A stretch of DNA of 39,168 nucleotides from positions 1-39,168 of the forward strand of contig JAFGKD010000006.1 of the NCBI GenBank assembly GCA_016928775.1, in the 5' to 3' direction. The notes under the pieces are model-generated. The model saw only the letters and a list, made by a program, of their open reading frames with translations, ran no database searches and was not told where the DNA came from. Each line of letters starts with the position of its first letter. Position 1 is the stretch's first letter. A program made the position numbers and the translations under genes. Origin of the DNA: Candidatus Zhuqueibacterota bacterium (GTDB taxonomy: Bacteria; Zhuqueibacterota; Zhuqueibacteria; Residuimicrobiales; Krinioviventaceae). Below are positions 24,878 to 33,548 of the stretch, one piece after another.

Positions 24878-25921
24878 ATGAAAACAAATCGCTACACAAC
24901 GAACTCTATGAGTTTTATCTTGATCATTTTGCTGTTGTCCGTTGTTGCATGGACGATGGACCCGCCGATTGCACATTGGAGACTTGATGAATCCGAGGGA
25001 GAGACCGCTAACGATGCGGTCGGCGACCGCCACGGCACCTGGGTGGGAAACGTTGTGTGGGCGCCCGAATCCGGACGGTACGGCGGCGCTATTCAATGTG
25101 AGGATGATTCGAGCTTTATTGAAGTCGATGACTCGGATATGAGGCTCTTTGAAGACCTGGGAAACGAGTTCACTGTATCCGTATGGGTTGCCGTGTACGA
25201 ATTCACCTCGGACTGGCAAGGTATTGTCTTTAAAAACGATAAATTTTTTCTCGAACGAAACAACAGCACCGGCAACGGCACCATCAATGGCATCCATTTC
25301 AAGGTGAAGGATGAAACCGGCGCGCAACCGTTCAATCTCTATGGCAATATCCTCATTGATGACGGAGATTGGCACCATGTCGTTGGTATTTACGAGTTTG
25401 ACACCGCCTATCTTTATGTAGACGGCGAGCTGGATGTTGAGGGAAGTGCAACAGGCGATTTTATCGGCTTGATTCCTGATCCGTTACTCATCGGCGCGAA
25501 AATGGAGAACACCTATCGAAATTCGTGGAACGGATTGATTGATGACGTAAAATTTTTCAATTACGCGCTCTCACCGGAGCAGGTCGATAGCTTGTATAGC
25601 ATGGAGTACACCGGCATCCAGGAAAGATACAATCCTGCACCGCAGCAGTTTACGCTCGCGGCAAACTATCCAAATCCATTTAATCCCTCGACCACCATGT
25701 CGTTTGAAATTCCAAACACGACACTTGTCACGTTAAAAATCATCAATACCCAGGGGCAGGTGATACGCACTCTCTTGAGCGAGGAAAAAGCTGCTGGCTC
25801 TCACACATTGATATGGGATGGCCGAGATAATTTCGGGCAAAACGCAGCAAGCGGCCTCTATTTGTACCAGATGACGGCCGGGGATTTATCACAAACACGA
25901 AAGATGCTGTTAGTACGCTAA
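24878..25921 (+). CDS. Secreted LamG-domain protein with type IX secretion C-terminal domain
   Basis: 347 residues. Signal peptide at residues 1-28 (SFILIILLLSVVAW). A concanavalin-like LamG/LamGL domain covers about 32-245: HWRLDESEG start, FTVSVWV, GDWHHVVGIYE, YLYVDGELD and the closing GLIDDVKFFNYAL. Residues about 268-347 form the T9SS sorting domain: NYPNPFNPSTTMSFEIP, TLKIINTQGQVI, HTLIWDGRD, ASGLYLY and final KMLLVR. Such proteins cross the outer membrane by the Por pathway and are anchored or released at the surface. LamG domains bind glycans or proteins; no catalytic site is visible. AGGAGG lies 6 bp before the ATG. Single-gene unit with its own terminator. Confidence 0.9.
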   Translation: MKTNRYTTNSMSFILIILLLSVVAWTMDPPIAHWRLDESEGETANDAVGDRHGTWVGNVVWAPESGRYGGAIQCEDDSSFIEVDDSDMRLFEDLGNEFTVSVWVAVYEFTSDWQGIVFKNDKFFLERNNSTGNGTINGIHFKVKDETGAQPFNLYGNILIDDGDWHHVVGIYEFDTAYLYVDGELDVEGSATGDFIGLIPDPLLIGAKMENTYRNSWNGLIDDVKFFNYALSPEQVDSLYSMEYTGIQERYNPAPQQFTLAANYPNPFNPSTTMSFEIPNTTLVTLKIINTQGQVIRTLLSEEKAAGSHTLIWDGRDNFGQNAASGLYLYQMTAGDLSQTRKMLLVR

Positions 25922-25930
25922 GCTTTGTGC

Positions 25931-25960
25931 GCCAGGCGCATCATCCGCGCCTGGCACTTT
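25931..25960 (+). terminator. Probable terminator of the LamG gene
   Basis: Perfect 9-bp stem GCCAGGCGC/GCGCCTGGC (25931-25939 with 25947-25955), loop ATCATCC, 9 bp after the stop; followed by ACTTTA, a weak U-run. Confidence 0.65.
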
Positions 25961-26171
25961 ATCATGCCGATTAAAATCCCTTCAGTTTTTAAAAATTTTA
26001 TTAAAATTGATCATTTTATGCTTGATATTGCCACCGCTTTTTTTTATATATCATTATGTGAAATTTTACCAAATCTTATTTAGACAGGCAGCTTGGGCGA
26101 GCAGCGCGGGGACGATCACCATTCTACTTCGGGAACGCCTTTCACAACACTTCAATTTAGGGCACGGGGTC
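25961..26171. other. AT-rich leader region of the sigma-factor gene
   Basis: The frame of the following gene stays open back to a TTG at 26007. Its first residues there (hydrophobic, Phe/Tyr-rich) do not resemble a sigma factor. The segment 26030-26060 is very AT-rich (TTTTTTTATATATCAT) and is a likely promoter site for the sigma factor cluster, though no clear -35/-10 pair can be assigned. Confidence 0.35.
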
Positions 26172-26852
26172 TTGGATTATCGGCAGTTATCAAATCGAAA
26201 ACTCGTTAAATTATGCGCAAAAAATCCGCCGGATGAGCGCGCATGGCGGGAATTTGTGCGTCGTTTTGACGAACATATCAAGCTATGCGCCTTGCGCGAG
26301 TGTCGCCGCAGTATAAGCAATCGCGAAAAAAAACAATTGCCCGAAATCGTCCAGGATCGTGCCAGCGAAGTCTATGCCAAATTGGTGTCAGACAATAACA
26401 AGGCTTTGAAAAACTTTGTCGGATTGGGTGAAAATTCAATCTTTGTCTATCTTGCGGTTATTACGCGCAACGTTGTCAAAAATTGGTTCATTCGAGAAAA
26501 AGGCACACAAAAGCGTCCGCTGATTGATATATCACTGGATGATTCCTGTGAGAACAGTTCACTTGAACGCGGATTTGGCAAGACCAGCAACTCTCCGGAA
26601 GTTATGGATGTGCTGCAATATGAAGAAAGAAAAAATGAAATTGAGAAAATTTTGAATTCCTATCTGAGGGGGAAAAACAGGGGGAGAAACAAGCTGATCT
26701 TCAAGATGTATTTTTATGAGGATTTTTCGGCAAACGAAATCGTAAAAAGTTTGCCATATCCATTGACCTTGAAAACGGTGGAAAATATTCTGAGTCATCT
26801 GAAAAAAGTTGTTCAAAATGGTCTAACAGGCGGTAAACGGGAACCAGGCTAA
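26172..26852 (+). CDS. ECF-like RNA polymerase sigma factor
   Basis: 226 residues from the chosen start. The region-2-like segment begins LSNRKLVKLCAKNPPDERAW and continues through EFVRRFDEHIKLCALRE and FVYLAVITRNVVKNWFIRE (core binding and -10 recognition). A linker (about 120-165) leads to a region-4 helix-turn-helix: LIFKMYFYEDFSANEIVKS followed by TLKTVENILSHLKK. The start is uncertain: TTG 26172 places the protein as in other ECF factors and has AGGG 9 bp upstream, but TTG 26007 and GTG 26058 are also in frame. The next gene encodes a ZAS-type anti-sigma factor, the usual partner. It probably directs transcription of the CHAT cluster behind it. Confidence 0.75.
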   Translation: MDYRQLSNRKLVKLCAKNPPDERAWREFVRRFDEHIKLCALRECRRSISNREKKQLPEIVQDRASEVYAKLVSDNNKALKNFVGLGENSIFVYLAVITRNVVKNWFIREKGTQKRPLIDISLDDSCENSSLERGFGKTSNSPEVMDVLQYEERKNEIEKILNSYLRGKNRGRNKLIFKMYFYEDFSANEIVKSLPYPLTLKTVENILSHLKKVVQNGLTGGKREPG

Positions 26853-26983
26853 GCGGGAAAAATCTGCACGTTTCTTGTCCATAGCAGTGACAAGAGGTTT
26901 TTAGACCGAACAGCTCTATGTCATATAGTTCTTGTGACGCCAGTTGAATGAAATAAAACGCACAGTGTGGAAGAAGCAGTACC

Positions 26984-27943
26984 ATGACACAACTTTCAAA
27001 ATGTTTAGATAGTGACACATTATATAGATATATCGATGGGCAATTACACGGCAAGGAGCTAAGAAAGACCGAATGTCACCTCAACGAATGCTCCGCTTGC
27101 TTGCGAGAATTATCCGTGCTCCTGAAACTCTCTTTTACAACAAAAAATGACAATGAGAAAAAGATATTGGCGACAATTGAGCAGGTACCATTGCAGGAGC
27201 GTGTACGACAAATTCTGGATCGTATGGCAGCGTCTACACCTGCGGACCAGCGAACGAGTGATACAGAACATGATCAGGGATTCAAAAAAATCATAAAAAA
27301 CCTGGAAAAATATGTTCGTTTGTTCAGACGGCCTCAACCAGGTGTTGCGCTGGCGTTTGTCGTGATTTTGGTTTTTGTCGTATATGGCTTTCGATACTAT
27401 CAAACCACGTACCAGGTTCGTACAGCAGAAAAATTGCTGGAGCAATACCATCGAATAGCGAGAAATGAGCTGAGACTTGCGGGTGACTATGCACCTTCCT
27501 ATATGGGACTCATAATGGGCGACGACGCTGATTCCAGTTATGTGGAGGAGGTTCATCGCAAGCTCAACGTCGCGCAAAAGTACGGCGTGAAAACGTCGCG
27601 CATAGCAAAGGTTCAAGCTCACTTTCTTATCATGAACAAAAAATATGCACAGGCAGACTCGCTGTTGCTTTCGCTGGAGAGCGCTTTTCCAACGGCAGCA
27701 TATAACGATTTGGGTGTTGCGGCATTTCAGCAAGGCAACATTCCACAAGCGATCGCTTACTTTGAACGCTCACTTTTAGCCGATTCCACGCAAGCGCAAC
27801 CATTGTACAATCTCGGGCTTATCTATTCATTCAAGGAAAAAAATGAACAAGCTCGGGTTTACCTGCAAAAATGTCTCAAATATGAAACCGATAACCAGTG
27901 GCGCAAGTTTGTTCGAGACAAAATCGATACAATCATCAACTAA
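26984..27943 (+). CDS. ZAS anti-sigma factor with TPR sensor domain
   Basis: 319 residues. The N-terminal zinc-binding anti-sigma motif is His32-x3-Cys36-x2-Cys39 (HLNECSAC), placed on a helix like that of zf-HC2 proteins. A single transmembrane helix covers about 120-138 (VALAFVVILVFVVYGF). The C-terminal half holds TPR-like repeats (YNDLGVAAFQQGNIPQAIAY, LYNLGLIYSFKEKNEQARVY). The layout is that of a membrane-bound anti-sigma factor sensing through its exported TPR region. It lies 131 bp after the sigma gene and 31 bp before the metallopeptidase gene, and so heads the tightly spaced part of the cluster. Confidence 0.85.
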   Translation: MTQLSKCLDSDTLYRYIDGQLHGKELRKTECHLNECSACLRELSVLLKLSFTTKNDNEKKILATIEQVPLQERVRQILDRMAASTPADQRTSDTEHDQGFKKIIKNLEKYVRLFRRPQPGVALAFVVILVFVVYGFRYYQTTYQVRTAEKLLEQYHRIARNELRLAGDYAPSYMGLIMGDDADSSYVEEVHRKLNVAQKYGVKTSRIAKVQAHFLIMNKKYAQADSLLLSLESAFPTAAYNDLGVAAFQQGNIPQAIAYFERSLLADSTQAQPLYNLGLIYSFKEKNEQARVYLQKCLKYETDNQWRKFVRDKIDTIIN

Positions 27944-27974
27944 CATTGGAAAATCTAAGAGAAGGAGCGCCTGT

Positions 27975-29624
27975 ATGAAAAAAATTTTTCCGTTTCTTCG
28001 ATCCAAAAGCAGCATAATCAGAGTGCTACGCCTGCCTCCCCGGAAAATCCTCCGCACTATTCAACTTGGCTTAACATGTGGTTTTTTATTCGCCGCTCTT
28101 ATGGTGATTTTCTACCAAAATGGGCACTTTATCACATCATCAGCGGTGCTTAAAATGCTCATTATTCTCCTGCTGTTTTTGGCAACTTATTTTGGCGGCT
28201 GGAGCGCAGCAGGTGCATTTATCATTTGGCTCATCACCGTTGTCATCGGGAACGAGAGCGCGCTCAGAACCCTGATGATGTTTTATCTTGCTGGCTTTCT
28301 ATTTGGTGCAATTTTGGCGCAGCTTTATAATTATTCTGTCTACTGGATTTTATTGCTGAGAAAGCAGTACAAAGTTGCCTTTTTTTTTGATCCCGCACGC
28401 AAGGTGAATATCATAAAATCTCCGCGTGAAAAAGAAGAAATTGAAGACTGGGCAACTGAAGAAGAAAAGGAAAAGCACAAATTATATCATTATCGTCTGA
28501 GCGAAGAGCCACCGGCGCCGTTTACAATCACAATTATAGCGAATCCCAATATTCTTCTGAACGCTGAAGATGGGAACAAGTCGCCAACCATTGTTGGTGA
28601 TCCAATTATTAATGATCTGAATCTCTTTTTACTCTCGGTTGATAAAGCATTGCACAGTTTTGAGATCGATCCAGTCATGGGACGACCGGAAATCTGGTCG
28701 CGCATTCGCGTGGTTGCGATTTTTGATCCGGATTTAAAAAACAACATCGACAGCGCCGGTCATGCCGCTTTTCTCCTCAAGGCATTCGAATTTCAGCTCA
28801 CCCAAAACGATGTTATACAATCCGCCAATATTTTGGCACCTGCGACAAATATGTGGGCGCGTTTTAATAGCATGACAAGCAATATTGCGGAACGGATGCA
28901 AGCAGAACAGCCGCATGTTTTGGAGGACATTCAAAAAGTGATTGAGGATACAGATATCTTGTTTGCCTTTAGTGCCAATACCGACTATATCCGTTCCTCG
29001 GCACTCTTTGCTGATGGCAAGGATAAAGAATTGGATCAAAAGGTCACCGATGAATTTACCCCGTTCACCATAGCGCCGCACATTGGCCCAAACAGCGAGG
29101 TGAGACTCAACAGTTCCTCACTTTCACTGTTGGCAAAAAGAGAGGGGAAACACGAACACGGCGTACTCATCCCCGGCAAAGTGGCATTGAACGTCCTGAC
29201 CGCCAGCCGCAAGACCTATATTCACGAGTTCGCGCACGCCATGTCCTCGGCGCAAAATGGTTCGATTACCGACGAATATTATGATACCTGGGATATTGAT
29301 GTCCAATTGACTCTTCATCCTGACAATGTCGACACAGCAAAAAGTCCTTTTTATGTGAACCGGCTGGAGCGGATACGAAATGGCGGGAAAATTCCCGCCA
29401 TCCCCAGGACATTTGTAGAGTATAATGGCAACATTTATCAGTCCGATATTCATCATCCCTCGGGTGAAGAGAATTGGCTCGGTTATTTTCCCGAACGCAC
29501 GTGCTGTTCTGACGGTTGCATCATGGACAGAACGTACGGATCGTATCAATTTGACGATTTGCTCAGCCAATTTATTTATGATCGCATGATGGCAAAAGTG
29601 AATCGAAACAGAAATAGACTATAG
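27975..29624 (+). CDS. Membrane-anchored M64-like zinc metallopeptidase
   Basis: 549 residues. Three or four hydrophobic helices lie in residues 30-128, then a charged linker (150-170) and a soluble domain. The zincin motif is His417-Glu418-x2-His421 in TYIHEFAHAM, followed after 11 residues by TDEYYD (Asp433/Glu434). This matches the HExxHxx...DEY arrangement of IgA-peptidase M64 enzymes, in which the Asp is the third ligand. The later CCSDGCIMD (510-518) corresponds to the Cys-Ile-Met block of that family, and the N-terminal half of the soluble domain (IIAN...SVDKALHSFEI) also recalls M64 proteins. GGAG lies 8 bp before the ATG. The membrane anchor is unusual, since known M64 enzymes are secreted. 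Assignment rests on motifs. Confidence 0.7.
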   Translation: MKKIFPFLRSKSSIIRVLRLPPRKILRTIQLGLTCGFLFAALMVIFYQNGHFITSSAVLKMLIILLLFLATYFGGWSAAGAFIIWLITVVIGNESALRTLMMFYLAGFLFGAILAQLYNYSVYWILLLRKQYKVAFFFDPARKVNIIKSPREKEEIEDWATEEEKEKHKLYHYRLSEEPPAPFTITIIANPNILLNAEDGNKSPTIVGDPIINDLNLFLLSVDKALHSFEIDPVMGRPEIWSRIRVVAIFDPDLKNNIDSAGHAAFLLKAFEFQLTQNDVIQSANILAPATNMWARFNSMTSNIAERMQAEQPHVLEDIQKVIEDTDILFAFSANTDYIRSSALFADGKDKELDQKVTDEFTPFTIAPHIGPNSEVRLNSSSLSLLAKREGKHEHGVLIPGKVALNVLTASRKTYIHEFAHAMSSAQNGSITDEYYDTWDIDVQLTLHPDNVDTAKSPFYVNRLERIRNGGKIPAIPRTFVEYNGNIYQSDIHHPSGEENWLGYFPERTCCSDGCIMDRTYGSYQFDDLLSQFIYDRMMAKVNRNRNRL

Positions 29625-29636
29625 CGGAGGTAAATA

Positions 29637-30083
29637 ATGACGCCATATAAGCTTTCTTTAAAACGCTGGCTCTTCAAAACAATGCCTTTTGTCAAGAGCA
29701 TCGATCTGTTTGAACACGAAGCATTATTGACTCGAGGATTTCAGCAAAGCCTGGAATTTCAACAGCAGATTTTTCCCGTTTTCAGCACGGGAACGACTAC
29801 CGCTGACCCGTTAGGTGAGTATATAAACAGCCTGTTGACAAATATAGAAAAAAGTATCACACAATCTGACAACCTTGTCGACAACGATGAGCTGCAAAAA
29901 ACAAAAGACTTTTGGATGAAACAAAAAGTTTATGCGTCGATGCAGCAAGATTTCCATCAATTCACCTTTGATCTGACACGGATGTGGAAAAAAACCGTCG
30001 CCTCGGCTCAGTTTCACTATGCCTATATGGGCCTGCTGCTGCGCATGTTGCGGCATTATTTAAAAAAGCCGACGAAAAAATAG
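29637..30083 (+). CDS. Unrecognised basic protein of the CHAT cluster
   Basis: 148 residues; I do not recognise a family. It looks mostly helical, with a basic N-terminus (KLSLKRWLFK), a middle rich in Asp/Asn, and an amphipathic basic C-terminal helix (FHYAYMGLLLRMLRHYLKK) that could lie on a membrane or bind a partner. There is no signal peptide and no clear transmembrane helix. GGAGG lies 8 bp before the ATG. It begins 12 bp after the metallopeptidase gene and ends 17 bp before the CHAT gene, so it is made together with both. Confidence 0.6.
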   Translation: MTPYKLSLKRWLFKTMPFVKSIDLFEHEALLTRGFQQSLEFQQQIFPVFSTGTTTADPLGEYINSLLTNIEKSITQSDNLVDNDELQKTKDFWMKQKVYASMQQDFHQFTFDLTRMWKKTVASAQFHYAYMGLLLRMLRHYLKKPTKK

Positions 30084-30100
30084 GAACAAAATAAAACATA

Positions 30101-33100
30101 ATGCTTTATAAAATGATCGTTTGGAAAAAGTATTTCTATTTCGTTATTGTTTCGCTTTTAATCGCCTCTGTGAGCTGCGAAAAAAAAGAGTCGCTTTACG
30201 ATATCCAAAGAGACCTTTTGCGCAACAAGAATAGAGCACCGCGTCATTTTGTTGCAGCAGCACACCGCACCTACGCATCCAGGGTTGTGCCGGATTTTAT
30301 ACATCAGAAGATCGATTCAATGGTTCAGGAAGATCTTTCAAGATATGCCTCGGACTCATTATCAACCTGGAAGGATTGGCGTCAGAAAACCAATGATTGT
30401 ATTGATTTTGAATTTTCCCATCTCGTCGATCATCTTTGTGCAGCAAAAATTCGAGCGGACAGCTCGGCTTTTATTCATTATAAGGAATTGAGTCAGCGAT
30501 TGTCGCGCGCGCTGTCGTTTGAATCCGGCAACACGTTTTGGTCTCAATGGTTGCCGACGGTTTTTCAATTTAGTGCAAGTGAAGCACTCACTTACCTCAA
30601 GGCGCAACGGGCGGACAGGTGTTGTCGCTCACTTTACGAGGGCATGAACACCATTGAAGAAGCAGAACTGTATACCTCCGCCGCCTTGTTCTATGCGGAA
30701 AAAATCGATGTTCCACGACTCAAACTGGATATCTCGCAGCGTATCACAGTATATTTGCATAGAAAGTATGGCCTTTACGATTTGGCCATACACATAGCAG
30801 AAGTAGAGGCACCACAGGCGGAAAAATTACATTACGCGGTCCGACTCGTTGGATTGCGATACAATGCGGGCATGGCCATGTATAAAAGCGGGCACAATGA
30901 AGAAGCCTATCGCGAGTTCAGCGGTATCATGGAGATTATTGAACGCCATGCCCATATCCCTGAAATAGCTGGCTATAAAATATCGGTTATCCTGCACGGC
31001 CTGATCGCCGTACACTTTCAGAACGGGGATTATGCTGCGGCGTGCAGACTGTGCGACATGCTGGAAGCGGGTGATCTTTCTCTTGCCACGCAGATCGAAT
31101 TAACGCTCTATCGCGGTCTTGTTGCAGCGGAACTCGGTGATTTTGATAATGCCGAGTCATATTATCAATTCGCATTTTCTCAAGCCAGGGAGCTGGATAA
31201 AAAAGAGCATTTGGTCACAACGTTGATCAATTTGGGAGACCTGAAATACAATCTGGCCGAACCGGACATGGCCCTTGCCCTTTATGACTCGGCAAAACAG
31301 ATTGTCGAAAAATACGCGGCGTTTAATAACCGGCAGCAAATAAATATTTTATCAAATATGGTCGAGGTCTATTCAGCACTCGGAAATCAAACTGAATGTC
31401 AGAGGAATCTTGCCGCACTTGAGGAGATCACCCGAAAAATGGAAAATCCTCGTCTCAGAGGAATAAACCTGTTCAACCTCGGAAGTTTGTATATCAAAAC
31501 AGACGAGATCGCCCAAGCTGAAAAAGTCTATCGGCAAGCACTTGATCTATTTCAACATCAAGGGTTAAAACGACAATATCTGGAGACAGCTATTGAATGG
31601 ATGAAATGTTTGCTCATTCTTCAGGATTACGAGCAAGCGGCAGCGGCACTTGCCATAATTAAGGAACAGAGTTTCGCCGGAAACGATGCGCTCGGTATCA
31701 TCGAGTATTATGGCCTGGCAGCAGAATTGTCTTTTGCTCGCGGAGAGATAAAAAAAGCTATCGAATTTTCCGAAGCTTTGTGGCATATGGTCACTGATTT
31801 GCGGGGAGATATTTACTCCATTACAAATCTGACCTTGTTTAATCAGCGTGTTTACCACTACCTGAAGAACGCTGTCCTTTATGAAATCGAGCGTTTTGAT
31901 AATGAGGCTGCATTCCTGAAACTGGAAAATGCCAAAGCCTGGGCGCTCAAAAAAATGCATAATTCCGGTGAATTGCACGATTCAGACGGGCAAATGAAAT
32001 CGACAATCAGGGAGATACGGCGATGGCTACCAGAAGATGGTATTCTGGTAAATTATTGCGTTTCAGCACATACCCTGTACGCTTTTTGTTTGCTCAAAAA
32101 CGACCTGCATCTTGTTAAAATGGCGATCACATCAGATGAGCTTGAAGAAATCTGTTCCTCATTTACCACCGCCATCCGTCAATCCGGGGCAATTTTAGCA
32201 AAAAATGACTCTTTGAGCAGCGCAGCCAACTATGAACAAATTTGGCGTAAAGCGCATGAAACAAGCGCAAAACTTCTTACGCCTGATTTTCGAGCGCATG
32301 TGCACAGCAAAAAGAATATCTATCTGGTCCCAGATGAGATACTCTGGAACCTGCCGTTTTGTTGCCTGTTGGTGAAGGATCAGAACAGAACGGCGTTCTG
32401 GGTTGAAGAGAGTAGCATTACTTATTTACCGAGCGCCTCCTTTATTATTGAGTATGGCGCATCAACGACGTCAGAAACTGATTTGAATCAAAAAACAATT
32501 GTCTATTCTGTGGATGATCGTTTTCCGGAATCAGCAGATATTTGTCGTTACATCGCCGGAAAATGCCCGCATGCGGAAAAGTTGAGTGTCCATTGTTCTC
32601 CCTTTCACAAAGACAGCGTTCTTGTGAATCTTGGCAAAGAAAAAGATGTGGTCATTTTTTTCGGTCATTGTCAATCAAACAACCTTCGTCCTGATTTATC
32701 CTTCATCACAACGACGGTGTTTAATCGCGCTGACTCGAGCTGGCATACCATCCAACTAACCCTGCGTGATCTCAAAAATGTGAACTGGCGCGACACCGGA
32801 ATGATCATTCTCATGGGATGTGGCACGGCCCGGGGAAAGCTTTATAAAGGTAGCGGACTTGCCGGGCTGCAGAATGGTTTTTTAACCCTCGGCGTTTCGC
32901 AAGTCTTGGCAACGTTGTGGGAGATCGATTCATACAATGCCGCCAGACAATTCGAGACAATACTCGAGGCAATGGCACAAGGTAAAAGTCTGGAATGTGC
33001 ATTGCAGGAATCGCAGGTTGTTTTGATGCATACATTGATAAAGACGATACACTATCCGCATCCGTTTATTTGGGCAAGTTATCGTGTGGCACGAACAAAA

Positions 33101-33109
33101 CTTCTCTAA
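30101..33109 (+). CDS. TPR-repeat CHAT-domain caspase-like protease
   Basis: 1002 residues. The N-terminal hydrophobic segment (11-25), ending in Cys26 (ASVSC), suggests an exported, possibly lipid-anchored protein, though the lipobox is imperfect. Helical TPR-like repeats run from about 150 to 610 (NAGMAMYKSGHNEEAYREF, TTLINLGDLKYNLAEPDMA, LFNLGSLYIKTDEIAQAEK). The C-terminal CHAT domain (about 640-1000) has its catalytic dyad: His856 (VIFFGHCQSN) and Cys907 (IILMGCGTARG), then GLAGLQNGFLTLGVSQVLATLW and ALQESQVV, all diagnostic. TPR-CHAT proteins include the Craspase protease of type III-E CRISPR systems, activated through their repeats; here no CRISPR is nearby. It is the largest gene of the sigma/anti-sigma/M64 cluster. 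Substrate is unknown. Confidence 0.88.
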   Translation: MLYKMIVWKKYFYFVIVSLLIASVSCEKKESLYDIQRDLLRNKNRAPRHFVAAAHRTYASRVVPDFIHQKIDSMVQEDLSRYASDSLSTWKDWRQKTNDCIDFEFSHLVDHLCAAKIRADSSAFIHYKELSQRLSRALSFESGNTFWSQWLPTVFQFSASEALTYLKAQRADRCCRSLYEGMNTIEEAELYTSAALFYAEKIDVPRLKLDISQRITVYLHRKYGLYDLAIHIAEVEAPQAEKLHYAVRLVGLRYNAGMAMYKSGHNEEAYREFSGIMEIIERHAHIPEIAGYKISVILHGLIAVHFQNGDYAAACRLCDMLEAGDLSLATQIELTLYRGLVAAELGDFDNAESYYQFAFSQARELDKKEHLVTTLINLGDLKYNLAEPDMALALYDSAKQIVEKYAAFNNRQQINILSNMVEVYSALGNQTECQRNLAALEEITRKMENPRLRGINLFNLGSLYIKTDEIAQAEKVYRQALDLFQHQGLKRQYLETAIEWMKCLLILQDYEQAAAALAIIKEQSFAGNDALGIIEYYGLAAELSFARGEIKKAIEFSEALWHMVTDLRGDIYSITNLTLFNQRVYHYLKNAVLYEIERFDNEAAFLKLENAKAWALKKMHNSGELHDSDGQMKSTIREIRRWLPEDGILVNYCVSAHTLYAFCLLKNDLHLVKMAITSDELEEICSSFTTAIRQSGAILAKNDSLSSAANYEQIWRKAHETSAKLLTPDFRAHVHSKKNIYLVPDEILWNLPFCCLLVKDQNRTAFWVEESSITYLPSASFIIEYGASTTSETDLNQKTIVYSVDDRFPESADICRYIAGKCPHAEKLSVHCSPFHKDSVLVNLGKEKDVVIFFGHCQSNNLRPDLSFITTTVFNRADSSWHTIQLTLRDLKNVNWRDTGMIILMGCGTARGKLYKGSGLAGLQNGFLTLGVSQVLATLWEIDSYNAARQFETILEAMAQGKSLECALQESQVVLMHTLIKTIHYPHPFIWASYRVARTKLL

Positions 33110-33120
33110 TGGGAGGAAAC

Positions 33121-33471
33121 ATGAATAATACATTTTTGACTATCTCACCCGAACCTGAAACACCGGATGGCGGCGGCGGCTGGGATGAAGATCCTCGTCA
33201 CCCTCGACGAGCTCTGCAAGCGCATGGCTTTATTGCTATTGCGTTCGGCGCCGCATTGGGACTCACCATGGGATTGTTCTACTTTATTATAGGTGCTGTT
33301 GCGCTCAATGTGCTACCAAGGGATTTTCAAGCCTTTTTTAATAACAGCTTTTTACACTTTTTATACACATTTATCACGGGACTCGTTTTCGGAACCGTTA
33401 TTTCTGCCATTTACAATGTGCTGTTATTCAAGCATTTTAATCTGTTTGGCGATGACCGCAGGATTGGCTGA
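33121..33471 (+). CDS. Small glycine-rich two-helix membrane protein of the CHAT cluster
   Basis: 116 residues. An acidic, glycine-rich start (TPDGGGGWDEDP) is followed by a long hydrophobic segment with regularly spaced glycines (FIAIAFGAALGLTMGLFYF, then IIGAVALNVL) and a second one (FLHFLYTFITGLVFGTVISA, then IYNVLLF), with a short basic tail. Glycine spacing allows tight helix packing, as in pore-forming or assembling membrane proteins. No family recognised. GGGAGGA lies 5 bp before the ATG, and the gene begins 11 bp after the CHAT gene, so it is the last member of the cluster. A role as membrane effector or anchor is inference only. Confidence 0.6.
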   Translation: MNNTFLTISPEPETPDGGGGWDEDPRHPRRALQAHGFIAIAFGAALGLTMGLFYFIIGAVALNVLPRDFQAFFNNSFLHFLYTFITGLVFGTVISAIYNVLLFKHFNLFGDDRRIG

Positions 33472-33548
33472 GCATTCAAATATTCGTCCAGCGTTACGGC
33501 ACACAAAATGGAATGAACGAAAGCAGACTAACGTTTGGAAAGTACCAA

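Noticed and set aside
30101..33109. Type III-E CRISPR (Craspase) locus
   Set aside because: The TPR-CHAT architecture is similar, but there is no gRAMP/Cas7-11 gene or CRISPR array in the window.
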